A stretch of 64,000 bases of DNA from Pseudomonas sp. 2FG (GTDB lineage Bacteria; Pseudomonadota; Gammaproteobacteria; Pseudomonadales; Pseudomonadaceae): contig NZ_SCMP01000004.1 in assembly GCF_005502935.1 (NCBI RefSeq), forward strand, positions 62,001 through 126,000, in the 5' to 3' direction. Shown piece by piece: positions 54,824 through 64,000 of the stretch; the stretch's first letter is position 1; each line of letters opens with the position of its first letter. Position numbers and translations under genes: made by a program. The notes beneath the pieces are model-generated. The model was given only the letters and a program-made list of their open reading frames with translations, was not told where the DNA came from and made no database searches.

Positions 54824-54850
54824 CCACTTCATGCCACTTCATACCACTTA
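54824..54850 (-). promoter_or_regulatory. MraZ operator: three GTGG repeats
   Basis: On the minus strand AAGTGG occurs three times at exact 10-base spacing (GTGG cores at 54844-54847, 54834-54837 and 54824-54827). The array is one helical turn apart per unit, like the MraZ repeats known upstream of mraZ in other bacteria. It sits just downstream of the -10 element, so binding should block transcription. Confidence 0.82.
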
Positions 54851-54855
54851 CACAC

Positions 54856-54885
54856 ACTATAGGAATGCGGCCACCCCACCGTCAA
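54856..54885 (-). promoter_or_regulatory. dcw cluster promoter (sigma-70 type)
   Basis: TTGACG (54880-54885), an 18-base spacer and TATAGT (54856-54861) on the minus strand. Transcription would begin near 54849, inside the MraZ repeats, giving a leader of about 70 bases before the mraZ TTG. Confidence 0.8.
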
Positions 54886-55086
54886 GGCGCGCCAAGAGGG
54901 AAAAATCCTTATAGGACGGCAATTTAGCGAACTCAGAAGGGGGTTTAGCGAGGCTTTGCGAGGTCTTTTTTAAGACAAAACTCAACGGACTCAGGGAGCT
55001 GAACTTCAAACTTAAAGTAGTTTGTTAAGAGTAAGATTTTTTCGGCATTAGAAATGCGATGCGGGAGGTGAGGCGGATAGAAAAAA
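54886..55086. other. AT-rich spacer between rnpB and the dcw promoter
   Basis: About 200 bases clearly richer in A and T than the surroundings. A TCTTTTTTAAGA palindrome lies at 54962-54973 and a T run on the minus strand at 55081-55086 follows rnpB. No gene seen. Confidence 0.5.
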
Positions 55087-55468
55087 GGTGGAGAGTCGAT
55101 CTGTAAGCCGGGTTCTGTCGAGGACAGTCATTCCTCTACGACGGCCATCACTGGACGCCTTTAGCAACCTACCCGGATCCAGCGCGGGCCACGCCAATGG
55201 ATCCCTATTTGGTCTTGCTCCGAGTGGGGTTTACCTAGCCACGCACTGTTGCCAGACGTGCGGTGCGCTCTTACCGCACCTTTTCACCCTTACCGGCGCC
55301 GAAGCGCTTAGGCGGTTATTTTCTGTGGCACTTTCCGTAGGCTCACGCCTCCCAGGCGTTACCTGGCACTCCGCCCTATGGAGCCCGGACTTTCCTCCCT
55401 TCCACTTCGCGCAGCGCCCAATAAAGAACGCGGAACGAAATGGAACAGCGACTGTCCGATCGACTCTC
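55087..55468 (-). ncRNA. rnpB: RNase P RNA (type A)
   Basis: Read on the minus strand the RNA starts AGAGTCGATCGGACAGTCGC near 55467. It contains GGAGGAAAGTCCGGGCTCCAT (P4/J3-4 universal core, about 55380-55400), AGGGTGAAAAGGTGCGG and a conserved 3' part ending CCCGGCTTACAGATCGACTC, whose last bases pair with the 5' end (P1). Its length of about 380 nucleotides fits Pseudomonas RNase P RNA, which processes tRNA 5' ends. A T run follows. The location between rsmI and mraZ is standard for the genus. Confidence 0.96.
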
Positions 55469-55559
55469 CGCCGCCAAGGGTAGCGATACGCGCGCGCGAG
55501 AACAAGCCCAAGCGTCTTTTGAGAAGCAAATCACATTTCCATATTGCGAAAACCCGAAC

Positions 55560-56435
55560 CTAGCCGGAGGCTTTTTGCCGCTCCAGCGCCACCTGATAGA
55601 GCAGATTCTTGCGCACCCCGGTGATCTCCGCCGCCAGCGCCGCCGCACGCTTCAGCGGCATCTCCTGGAGCAATAGATCGAGCACTCGCAAGGACTCCGC
55701 ACTCAAGGCCTCATCGCCTTCCGGTGCCTGCCAGCCCGCCACCAGCACCACGCACTCGCCACGCTGCTGATTGCTGTCGGCCTCGACCCAGGCGCGCAAC
55801 TCTGCCAACGGCAGGCCCTTCAAGGTCTCGAAGGTCTTGGTCAGTTCGCGCGCCAACACGGCCATGCGCTCCCCCCCAAAGACCGCCTGCAGATCTTCCA
55901 GGCACTCCAATATTCGATGCGGCGCCTCGTAGAAAATCAGCGTGCGCGGCTCCTCTTTTACCAACTCGAGCCGGGCGCGGCGCCCCACCGCCTTTGCCGG
56001 TAAAAAACCTTCGAAGATAAAACGATCCGATGGCAAACCTGCCGCCGACAGTGCGGCGATGAGCGCACAAGGGCCAGGCACTGGCACGACGGCAATGCCT
56101 GCCGCCCGCACCTGGCGAACTAGGTGGTAGCCAGGATCGGAAATCAGCGGCGTACCGGCATCGGAAATCAGCGCGACATCCTCACCCGCCTGCAAGCGAG
56201 CCAGGAAGCGCCCACCTTCGTCGCGCTCGTTATGTTCATGACAGGCCGCCAGCGGCGTGGCAATGCCGAAATGCTGGAGCAAACGAATCGAGTGACGCGT
56301 GTCCTCGGCGGCAATCAGCGCCACGCCACGCAGCACCTTGAGCGCCCGCGCACTGATGTCATCCAGATTGCCGATGGGCGTGGCCACCACATAAAGCGTG
56401 CCGGCAGCGGAATTCAGAGCACCTGGAGCGGTCAC
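55560..56435 (-). CDS. rsmI: 16S rRNA (cytidine(1402)-2'-O)-methyltransferase RsmI
   Basis: A 291-residue SAM enzyme of the tetrapyrrole-methylase fold that 2'-O-methylates C1402, the same base RsmH methylates. [15 protein letters not shown], then AAEDTRHS and [13 protein letters not shown], are signatures. I chose GTG 56435 because GAGGTG lies six bases upstream and the N-terminus VTAPG matches relatives; another GTG seven codons earlier has no such site. It is divergent from lpoA, upstream of rnpB. Confidence 0.94.
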   Translation of the reverse strand: MTAPGALNSAAGTLYVVATPIGNLDDISARALKVLRGVALIAAEDTRHSIRLLQHFGIATPLAACHEHNERDEGGRFLARLQAGEDVALISDAGTPLISDPGYHLVRQVRAAGIAVVPVPGPCALIAALSAAGLPSDRFIFEGFLPAKAVGRRARLELVKEEPRTLIFYEAPHRILECLEDLQAVFGGERMAVLARELTKTFETLKGLPLAELRAWVEADSNQQRGECVVLVAGWQAPEGDEALSAESLRVLDLLLQEMPLKRAAALAAEITGVRKNLLYQVALERQKASG

Positions 56436-56559
56436 AACGCACACCTCATGAATCACATAAAGCGCGCATTGTAGCCCGATTCACACCATCAACATCGCGC
56501 CCCCGGCGGGGCTTGGGTACAATTCGCCATTCATTTGATCAAGTATCAGGAACGCTTAC

Positions 56560-58371
56560 ATGATCGCCTGCCTGCGACCGCTCTCCGCCCTCTGCCTCGC
56601 CGGCCTGCTGGCTGCCTGTGCCAGCTCGCCCTCGTCCAGTCTTGGCGAACTGCCACGCCCCCCTGAAGCCAGTATTGAGCAGTTGCTGCAGCAGGCCACT
56701 GAAAGCCAGCCAGAGGAAGCCGCTCTGCTACGCTTAGCCGCTGCCGACCTGGCCTATAACCAGAAGGATCTGGGGCGCGCCGCCCGCATCCTTGAGCAGG
56801 TGCCATTGGATAGCTTGAAACCTGCCCAGCAGATTTTCGCCAACACCTTGGCCGCCGAACTGGCACTCGCACGCAACAAACCAAAATCCGCACTGCAAGC
56901 ACTTGACCATCCAAGCCTGGGCCGCCTGAGCGAGCTACCCGTGGAACAGCAGGCGCGCACCCAACTGGTGCGTGCCCGCGCCCTTGAGGCCGATGGCCAG
57001 ACGCTGGCGGCAACTCGTGAACGGATCTATATCGCACCGCTGCTCAGCGGCGAAGCCGCCAATGCCAACCATGAAGCCATCTGGGTGCTGGTCGCAGCAC
57101 TGCCGCCCGAGCAACTGCAAGACAGCGGCGATGCCGACCTGACTGGCTGGTTGCAACTGGCGCAAATCTCGAAAAGCGCCGGCACCCTCGAACAACAGCA
57201 GGCCGCCATAGACACCTGGCGCCAACAAAATCCGCAGCACCCAGCCGCCCAACAACTGCCGCTCCCATTGAGCAAACTTAAAGAGCTGGCCAGCCAACCG
57301 CTGACCAAGATCGCCCTGCTGTTGCCGCAGGAAGGCCAACTGGCCTCGGTCGCTCGCGCCCTCCGCGACGGCTTCCTCGCCGCCCACTACCAAGCCCAGC
57401 AAGCCGGCCAAAACCCTCCCGCCATCGAACTGTACGACAGCTCGCAGCTGACTTCGCTGGATGACTTCTACCGTCAAGCCCAAGCCGACGGCGTACAACT
57501 GGTGGTCGGCCCGCTGGAGAAGCCACTGGTCAAACAGCTCAGCGAGCGCGAGCAACTGCCAATGACCACCCTCGCCCTCAACTACAGCGAAGCCGGCCAG
57601 GAAGGCCCAGCGCAATTGTTCCAGTTCGGTCTCGCGGCCGAAGACGAGGCCCGCGAAGCAGCCCGCCGCGCCTGGACCGACGGCATGCGCCGCGCCGTGG
57701 CGCTGGTGCCACGCGGCGAATGGGGCGACCGCGTACTCGGCGCCTTCCGCCAAAGCTGGCAAGCCGCCGGTGGCAGCCTGATCGCCGCGGAGCACGTCGA
57801 CCAGCCCGTCGAACTGGCCCAGCAGATCGCCGATCTGTTCCAGCTGCGCCAGAGCGAAGCCCGCGCCAAACGCCTGCAAAGCACTCTCGGCGTAGCGATT
57901 GCCGCGCAACCGGCACGCCGTCAAGACGTCGATTTCATTTTCCTCGCCGCCACGCCGCAGCAAGCGCAGCAGATCAAACCGACTCTGGCCTTCCAATACG
58001 CCGGCGATGTCCCGGTCTACGCCACCTCTCACCTGTTTACCGGCGGCAGCAATCCGACTCAGTACCTCGACCTCAACGGCATCCGCTTTTGTGAAACGCC
58101 CTGGCTACTCGACGCCAATGATCCGCTGCGGCAACAAGTCAGCACTCAATGGCCCCAGGCGGCCGGCAGCCTGGGTAGGCTCTATGCCATGGGCGTCGAC
58201 GCCTATCGCCTGGCACCGCGTCTGAGCCAGCTCAAAGCCCTGCCAGACAGTCGTGTCGACGGCCTCTCCGGCAGCCTCAGCCTGAACCCGACACAACGCA
58301 TCGAACGCCAGCTCCCTTGGGCCGAGTTCCGCGACGGCCAGGTCCAGCGCCTCCCCGACAGCCTCAATTGA
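56560..58371 (+). CDS. lpoA: LpoA, lipoprotein activator of PBP1a
   Basis: A 603-residue outer-membrane lipoprotein. The lipobox LLAAC puts the lipidated cysteine at residue 20. The N-terminal half is helical and TPR-like (to about 230); the C-terminal half is a periplasmic-binding-protein fold (KIALLLPQEGQLASVARALRDGF, then VQLVVGPLEKPLVKQL). E. coli LpoA stimulates the transpeptidase of PBP1a; Pseudomonas relies on other activators for some PBPs, so the partner is inferred. It overlaps the yraN start. Confidence 0.9.
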   Translation: MIACLRPLSALCLAGLLAACASSPSSSLGELPRPPEASIEQLLQQATESQPEEAALLRLAAADLAYNQKDLGRAARILEQVPLDSLKPAQQIFANTLAAELALARNKPKSALQALDHPSLGRLSELPVEQQARTQLVRARALEADGQTLAATRERIYIAPLLSGEAANANHEAIWVLVAALPPEQLQDSGDADLTGWLQLAQISKSAGTLEQQQAAIDTWRQQNPQHPAAQQLPLPLSKLKELASQPLTKIALLLPQEGQLASVARALRDGFLAAHYQAQQAGQNPPAIELYDSSQLTSLDDFYRQAQADGVQLVVGPLEKPLVKQLSEREQLPMTTLALNYSEAGQEGPAQLFQFGLAAEDEAREAARRAWTDGMRRAVALVPRGEWGDRVLGAFRQSWQAAGGSLIAAEHVDQPVELAQQIADLFQLRQSEARAKRLQSTLGVAIAAQPARRQDVDFIFLAATPQQAQQIKPTLAFQYAGDVPVYATSHLFTGGSNPTQYLDLNGIRFCETPWLLDANDPLRQQVSTQWPQAAGSLGRLYAMGVDAYRLAPRLSQLKALPDSRVDGLSGSLSLNPTQRIERQLPWAEFRDGQVQRLPDSLN

Positions 58372-58742
58372 TCGATAACAGCAGTCGTCAAACCAGCGGC
58401 CGGGCGGCCGAAGTCCTGGCCCGCCAGCACCTGGAGCAACACGGACTGCGCCTGCTGGCGCAGAATTGGCTGTGCCGGCGCGGCGAGCTCGATCTGGTCA
58501 TGCTCGACGGCGATACAGTAGTATTCGTCGAAGTCCGCTACCGGCGGCATGCCGCCTGGGGCGGCGCACTGGAGAGCGTCGATGCGCGCAAGCGCGGGAA
58601 ACTCGCCGCCGCCGCCGCACACTTTCTGCAACAAGAGTCGCGCTGGGCTAAACATCCCTGCCGTTTTGATGTCGTAGCCATCGGTGCCGACGGCAACCCA
58701 GCGGCACGACTGAACTGGATCCAGAACGCCTTTGACACCTGA
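58368..58742 (+). CDS. yraN: YraN family predicted endonuclease-fold protein
   Basis: A 124-residue UPF0102 protein with an Holliday-junction-resolvase-like fold: GRAAEVLARQHLEQHGLRLLAQNW, then GELDLVMLDGDTVVFVEVRYR with the conserved Asp and Glu of nuclease sites. Its biochemical role is unknown. No ATG is available. TTG 58368 overlaps the lpoA stop (TTGA) and gives the normal length, so coupling to lpoA translation is likely. There is no clear ribosome site. Confidence 0.85.
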   Translation: MIDNSSRQTSGRAAEVLARQHLEQHGLRLLAQNWLCRRGELDLVMLDGDTVVFVEVRYRRHAAWGGALESVDARKRGKLAAAAAHFLQQESRWAKHPCRFDVVAIGADGNPAARLNWIQNAFDT

Positions 58743-60096
<1,354 letters not shown>

Positions 60097-60112
60097 GCAA
60101 CCCGCAAGCCGC

Positions 60113-60142
60113 AAAAAGGCGATCCACTGGATCGCCTTTTTT
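60113..60142. terminator. Bidirectional terminator between dolP and sspB
   Basis: AAAAAGGCGATCC / GGATCGCCTTTTT stem with loop ACT. T runs in both directions serve the convergent dolP and sspB genes. Confidence 0.95.
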
Positions 60143-60145
60143 ATT

Positions 60146-60559
60146 TCACTTGACCACTTTCAGACTGGGTCGCCCACTCGGTCTGGGCGGCTCGCCACCG
60201 GACGGCCCCTCATCGTCCGGCCCGGAGTCAGGTTCTTCATCCACCACCGGCGGCTCCAGGTCGAAGACCATGCCTTGGCCGTTTTCGCGAGCATAGATCG
60301 CCAGCACAGCCGCTGCGGGGATATACAAGGTATGCGCCACCCCCCCGAAACGCCCCTCGAAGCTCACCGCTTCGTTATCCATATGCAGATGGCGCACGGC
60401 ACCCGGCGAGACGTTCAGCACTATCTGGCCGTCGCTGGCAAAGCCCTGCGGCACCTGCACGTTGGGATACTCGGCATTGACCAACAGATGCGGTGTGCAA
60501 TCGTTATCAACAATCCATTCGTAAAGCGCACGAATCAGATAAGGACGACTGGAGTTCAT
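60146..60559 (-). CDS. sspB: SspB, ClpXP specificity-enhancing factor
   Basis: A 137-residue adaptor that delivers [10 protein letters not shown] proteins to ClpXP. MNSSRPYLIRALYEWIVDNDCTPHLLVNA opens the substrate-binding domain, with RHLHMDNEAVSFEGRFGG in the core. An acidic linker (VVDEEPDSGPDDEG) leads to the ClpX-binding tail RPSLKVVK. ATG 60559 has GAAAGCTCC-type purine-rich sequence ahead, and the longer frame upstream lies within sspA. It follows sspA by 23 bases. Confidence 0.96.
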   Translation of the reverse strand: MNSSRPYLIRALYEWIVDNDCTPHLLVNAEYPNVQVPQGFASDGQIVLNVSPGAVRHLHMDNEAVSFEGRFGGVAHTLYIPAAAVLAIYARENGQGMVFDLEPPVVDEEPDSGPDDEGPSGGEPPRPSGRPSLKVVK

Positions 60560-60582
60560 CGAAAGCTCCTTCAGCTTCAGCT

Positions 60583-61200
60583 TTAGCGCATATCGCGCTC
60601 GGCGCCAGACAGACTGACCTGGAAGGCCTCGCGGGCAAACTGACGCTCCATGTAATCCAGCAGCGGTTTGGCCGGCTTCGGCAACTCGATTCCTAGTTTC
60701 GGCAAGCGCCAGAGGATCGGCAACAGGCAGCAATCCACCAAACTCAGCTCATCGCTGAGAAAGTATGCCTTGTCGGCGAACAGCGGCGAAACACCCGTCA
60801 GGCTTTCACGCAGCTCCTTGCGCGCCTGAACGCGGGCCGGCTCTTTGCTGCGCGGATCGAGAATCAGGTCCACCAGCGCACACCAGTCACGCTGGATACG
60901 ATGAATCAGCAGCCGGCTATTGGCTCGCGCCACCGGATAGACCGGCAACAGGGGTGGGTGCGGATAGCGTTCGTCCAGATATTCCATCACCACAGTCGAT
61001 TCATACAACGCCAGATCACGATCGACCAGAGTTGGTACGCTGCCGTAGGGGTTCACCTCTATCAGCTTGGGCGGTGTGCGGCCCTGCTCGACATTGATGA
61101 TCTCGGCGCTTACACCCTTCTCGGCGAGCACGATACGTACGCGATGGGAATAGTGGTCGGCGGGGTCGGAGTAACAGGCCAACCGGTTGGTCACGCCCAT
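60583..61200 (-). CDS. sspA: Stringent starvation protein A
   Basis: A 205-residue GST-fold protein that binds RNA polymerase and is needed for stationary-phase and acid-stress responses. [29 protein letters not shown] opens the thioredoxin-like half, [34 protein letters not shown] follows, and the helical half ends ERDMR. It lacks a GST-like catalytic residue. GAGGAGG precedes the ATG. It is first of the sspA-sspB pair, behind the petC terminator. Confidence 0.95.
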   Translation of the reverse strand: MGVTNRLACYSDPADHYSHRVRIVLAEKGVSAEIINVEQGRTPPKLIEVNPYGSVPTLVDRDLALYESTVVMEYLDERYPHPPLLPVYPVARANSRLLIHRIQRDWCALVDLILDPRSKEPARVQARKELRESLTGVSPLFADKAYFLSDELSLVDCCLLPILWRLPKLGIELPKPAKPLLDYMERQFAREAFQVSLSGAERDMR

Positions 61201-61240
61201 GGCGGTCCTCCTCGCTTGTTAAAGTTATCAGAAGCAGAAA

Positions 61241-61271
61241 GACGTGCGCGCCCAAAGCGGGCGCGCACGTC
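61241..61271 (-). terminator. petABC terminator
   Basis: A perfect 13-base-pair stem GACGTGCGCGCCC / GGGCGCGCACGTC with a five-base loop, followed by TTTCTGCTTC on the minus strand. It lies 20 bases after the cytochrome c1 stop. Confidence 0.85.
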
Positions 61272-61291
61272 AACAGCGGAAATACAGCTTA

Positions 61292-62074
61292 TTAATGCAC
61301 GTCCTTCCAGAATTCGCGCTTGAGCAGGTAGGCAAACACGAAGAAGAAGGCCAGATAGAGCAGCACATAGGTACCAATGCGCTGGCTTTGCAGCTTCACC
61401 GGATTGGCCGAGTATTCCAAGAAGGTCACCAGATTCTTGACCTTCTCGTCGAACTCGGCCTCGTTCAACTTGCCGGTTTTCGGCACGATGGTCAGCTGAT
61501 CACAGGCTTCATGAGTCAGCGGCGTCCCGGTCAAGGGGTCGTACTGCTTCTTGCCTTCGTCGACCACTTGCACTTGCTTGCAACCCACGACCTGGCGCCC
61601 TTGCAGGCCAACCAGCACGTTGGGCATGCCCACGTTGGGGAACACCTTGTTGTTCACACCCCAGGGACGCGCCGGGTCTTCATAGAAGTTGCGCAGATAA
61701 GTGTACAGCCAGTCGGTACCACGCACACGAGCCACCAGGGTCAGGTCGGGCGGCGCAGCGCCGAACCAGCTCTTGGCATCGGCCGGCTGCATGCCGATCT
61801 TCATCAGGTCGCCGATCTTGGCACCGGTGAACACCAGGTTGCTCAGCATCAGCTCGTGCGGAATCCCCAGATCATCGGCGACCCGCTCGTAACGCTGAAA
61901 CTTGGCGCTATGGCAACCCATGCAGTAGTTGGCGAAAGTCCGCGCACCATCCTGCAGGGCAGCCTTATCGGTCAGGTCGATATCGACCTCATCCAGCGCG
62001 TGACCACCACCAGTACTGGCAAAGGCAATAGCCGGCAATACAGCGAAAATCAGTGCAGCAAATAGCTTTTTCAT
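61292..62074 (-). CDS. petC: Cytochrome c1 of the bc1 complex
   Basis: A 260-residue membrane-anchored c-type cytochrome. There is a signal peptide (MKKLFAALIFAVLPAIAFA), the haem site CMGCH at about 53-57, GGGHALDEVDIDL at the mature N-terminus, and a C-terminal anchor (YVLLYLAFFFVFAYLLKREFW). It passes electrons from the Rieske protein to soluble cytochrome c. Its ATG overlaps the petB stop by one base. Confidence 0.96.
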   Translation of the reverse strand: MKKLFAALIFAVLPAIAFASTGGGHALDEVDIDLTDKAALQDGARTFANYCMGCHSAKFQRYERVADDLGIPHELMLSNLVFTGAKIGDLMKIGMQPADAKSWFGAAPPDLTLVARVRGTDWLYTYLRNFYEDPARPWGVNNKVFPNVGMPNVLVGLQGRQVVGCKQVQVVDEGKKQYDPLTGTPLTHEACDQLTIVPKTGKLNEAEFDEKVKNLVTFLEYSANPVKLQSQRIGTYVLLYLAFFFVFAYLLKREFWKDVH

Positions 62075-63285
62075 CAGCCAGTCACCCTTTCCGGAACCGG
62101 TTTGGTCTTCTCAAGCTTGGTGTAGAACGGCATCAGGATGAAGTACGCGAAGTACAGGAACGTACACACCTGCGACAACAGCGTCCGCTCCGGAGTCGGC
62201 GCCAGAACACCCAGCACACCGAGAATCACGAAGGAAACACAGAACACCAGCAACCAGATCTTGCTCAGCCAGCCCTTGTAGCGCATGGACTTGACCGGAC
62301 TACGGTCGAGCCACGGCAGCACGAACAGCACTGCGATAGCGGCGCCCATAGCGATTACACCCATCAGCTTGTCCGGAATCGCCCGCAGAATCGCGTAGAA
62401 CGGCGTGAAGTACCAAACTGGCGCAATGTGCTCGGGGGTCTTGAAAGCGTTAGCCACTTCGAAGTTGGGCTTCTCGAGGAAATAACCACCCATTTCCGGG
62501 AAGAAGAACACGATCGCGCAGAAGATAAACAGGAACACCACCACGCCGACGATATCTTTCACGGTGTAGTACGGGTGGAACGCGATACCGTCCAGCGGCA
62601 CACCGTTGGCATCCTTGTGCTTCTTGATATCCACACCATCGGGGTTGTTCGAACCCACTTCGTGCAACGCCAGGATGTGCAATACCACCAGGCCAAGCAC
62701 CACGATCGGCAACGCGATCACATGCAGCGCAAAGAAACGGTTCAGCGTGATCCCCGAAATCAGGTAGTCACCACGGATCCACTGGGTCAGATCGTCACCG
62801 ATCACCGGAATCGCACCGAACAGCGAGATGATCACCTGGGCACCCCAGTAGGACATCTGCCCCCAAGGCAGCAGGTAGCCCATGAAGGCCTCTGCCATCA
62901 ATGCCAGGTAGATCAGCATGCCGAACACCCAGACCAACTCACGCGGCTTCTGGTAGGAGCCATAGAGCAGGCCGCGGAACATGTGCAGATACACCACGAT
63001 GAAGAATGCCGAAGCACCGGTCGAGTGCAGCAGACGCAAGATCCAGCCATATTCCACATCACGCATGATGTATTCGACGGAGGCGAAGGCCTCTTCCGCC
63101 GAAGGGGTGTAACTCATCGTCAGCCAGATGCCAGTGACGATTTGGTTGACCAGCACCAACAGTGCCAGGGAACCAAAGAAGTAGAAAAAGTTGAAGTTCT
63201 TCGGTGCGTAGTACTTGCTGAGATGGTCTTCCCACATCTTGGTGGCGGGAAAGCGCGCATCAACCCACTCCATGAATTTGCTCAT
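62074..63285 (-). CDS. petB: Cytochrome b of the bc1 complex
   Basis: A 403-residue membrane subunit with two b haems and the quinol and quinone sites. Haem ligands are in LLHSTGASAFFIVVYLHMFRGL and RFFALHVIALPIVVLGLVVLHILALHEVG, and PEW-type quinol-site residues appear as PVWYFTPFYAILRAIPDKLMG. About eight helices are visible. It is one base overlapped with petA and with petC, as TGATG junctions. Confidence 0.97.
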   Translation of the reverse strand: MSKFMEWVDARFPATKMWEDHLSKYYAPKNFNFFYFFGSLALLVLVNQIVTGIWLTMSYTPSAEEAFASVEYIMRDVEYGWILRLLHSTGASAFFIVVYLHMFRGLLYGSYQKPRELVWVFGMLIYLALMAEAFMGYLLPWGQMSYWGAQVIISLFGAIPVIGDDLTQWIRGDYLISGITLNRFFALHVIALPIVVLGLVVLHILALHEVGSNNPDGVDIKKHKDANGVPLDGIAFHPYYTVKDIVGVVVFLFIFCAIVFFFPEMGGYFLEKPNFEVANAFKTPEHIAPVWYFTPFYAILRAIPDKLMGVIAMGAAIAVLFVLPWLDRSPVKSMRYKGWLSKIWLLVFCVSFVILGVLGVLAPTPERTLLSQVCTFLYFAYFILMPFYTKLEKTKPVPERVTG

Positions 63286-63878
63286 CAGGCTTTCTCCTGG
63301 TCCACACCGATGACAATGACATCGTCCGACTCATATGAGTGCGGCGGCACTGGCAGATTCAAGGGGGCGGGCTGCGACTTGTAGACGCGACCGGCGAGGT
63401 CGTAACGAGAACCGTGGCACGGGCAGAAATAACCACCCACCCATTCGGCACCGAGATCGACTGGCGCCACTTCCGGGCGGAAGGATGGGGAGCAACCCAA
63501 GTGCGTGCAGATACCGACCAGCACCAGAATTTCCGGCTTGATCGAGCGCACTTCAGGGTCCACGTAGGTGGGCTGAGTCGATGCTTTGGATTCCGGATCG
63601 GCCAGGGTCCCCTCGATCTTGACCAGGTTACCGAGGATTTCCTCGGTACGGCGCACGATAAACACCGGCTGACCACGCCACTCAGCAATCATCTGCTGGC
63701 CAGGCTCAATCTTGCCGACATTCACCTTCACCGCCGCCCCTGCGGCCTTGGCCTTGGCACTCGGGAACCATGACCCCACGAACGGGACCGCAGCACCCAC
63801 CGCTCCAGCAGCACCCACCACGGAAGTGGCCGCTACCAGGAAGCGACGTCGGCCTGCATTCACGCCGTCATTGCTCAT
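63285..63878 (-). CDS. petA: Rieske iron-sulfur subunit of the bc1 complex
   Basis: A 197-residue protein with a 2Fe-2S cluster held by CTHLGC and CPCHGSRYD, each box supplying one Cys and one His plus the disulfide cysteine. A twin-arginine signal-anchor (AGRRRFLVAATSVVGAAGAVGAA) shows Tat export with the helix retained. It is the first gene of petABC and lies 122 bases from the window end, where the promoter and the previous gene's end should be. Confidence 0.97.
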   Translation of the reverse strand: MSNDGVNAGRRRFLVAATSVVGAAGAVGAAVPFVGSWFPSAKAKAAGAAVKVNVGKIEPGQQMIAEWRGQPVFIVRRTEEILGNLVKIEGTLADPESKASTQPTYVDPEVRSIKPEILVLVGICTHLGCSPSFRPEVAPVDLGAEWVGGYFCPCHGSRYDLAGRVYKSQPAPLNLPVPPHSYESDDVIVIGVDQEKA

Positions 63879-64000
63879 TCAGTCGTCTCCCATCAGCTTT
63901 GTGGCCTGTTATTCAGGCATCTACTAAGTAAAAATCAAGCCGCGCAAAAAATTTGCCAAATGGTAAAGAAAAGCCCCATTTCTGACAAGGCAATTACTGG
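63879..64000. promoter_or_regulatory. petABC upstream region
   Basis: 122 AT-rich bases up to the window edge. TTTGCCAAATGGTAAA (63953-63968) is a near-palindrome that could be an operator. I cannot place a reliable -35/-10 pair. In other pseudomonads rpsI lies just beyond this point. Confidence 0.35.

Overview
The window is a chromosomal segment of a Pseudomonas species, GC-rich. From base ~12,300 to the end the gene order is the one I recall for the P. aeruginosa PA4377-PA4431 region: inaA/methyltransferase/colSR, groEL-groES, fxsA, ampG, mscS, yajQ, a kinase/regulator pair, mutT, argJ, secA, dciA, the whole division and cell-wall (dcw) cluster, rnpB, rsmI, lpoA-yraN-gmhA-dolP, sspAB and petABC. 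Protein identities rest on recognised motifs and remembered family members; no database search was run. Several proteins (FtsI, the small 12.3 kb protein, the region before 12 kb) differ enough from P. aeruginosa to suggest another Pseudomonas species.

Layout. 1-12,300 is accessory: a 5'-truncated alpha/beta hydrolase, a TetR regulator, an unknown exported protein, a MalT-type LuxR regulator, a DUF1329/DUF1302 pair (periplasmic LolA-like protein plus outer-membrane barrel), a fatty-acid-type CoA ligase, a divergent thiolase, then a small inverted-repeat element and a decayed IS1182-type insertion sequence. 12,300-16,060 is the ColRS two-component system with its methyltransferase/InaA operon and good candidate ColR boxes. 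16,460-18,460 is groESL behind a clear sigma-32-type promoter. 18,650-31,800 holds a mixed set: FxsA, a HugZ-like protein, an SDR, a DUF481 outer-membrane protein whose start codon overlaps that of an alkyltransferase-like DNA repair protein, AmpG, MscS, YajQ, a response regulator with a degenerate GGDEF domain, PanE, a sensor kinase, a cobalamin adenosyltransferase, a Nudix/ThiE fusion and a GST.

31,900-36,900 carries argJ, secA and dciA. 36,945-54,780 is the dcw cluster, all on the minus strand and read mraZ-rsmH-ftsL-ftsI-murE-murF-mraY-murD-ftsW-murG-murC-ddlB-ftsQ-ftsA-ftsZ-lpxC, mostly with overlapping or abutting genes. Its promoter and three 10-bp-spaced GTGG repeats (MraZ operator) can be read directly, and mraZ most likely starts at TTG. 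55,087-55,468 is RNase P RNA. The last part covers envelope and stress genes and the cytochrome bc1 operon.

The functional theme from 12 kb on is the cell envelope: sensing (ColRS), peptidoglycan synthesis and recycling (dcw, AmpG, LpoA), lipid A and LPS core synthesis (LpxC, GmhA, InaA), secretion (SecA) and outer-membrane integrity (DolP). I found no CRISPR array, tRNA, prophage, toxin-antitoxin pair or biosynthetic cluster. The less explained parts are the DUF1302/DUF1329 module with its regulator and acyl-CoA genes, the two copies of a small repeat that abut TAA stop codons, and the ColR-type boxes.
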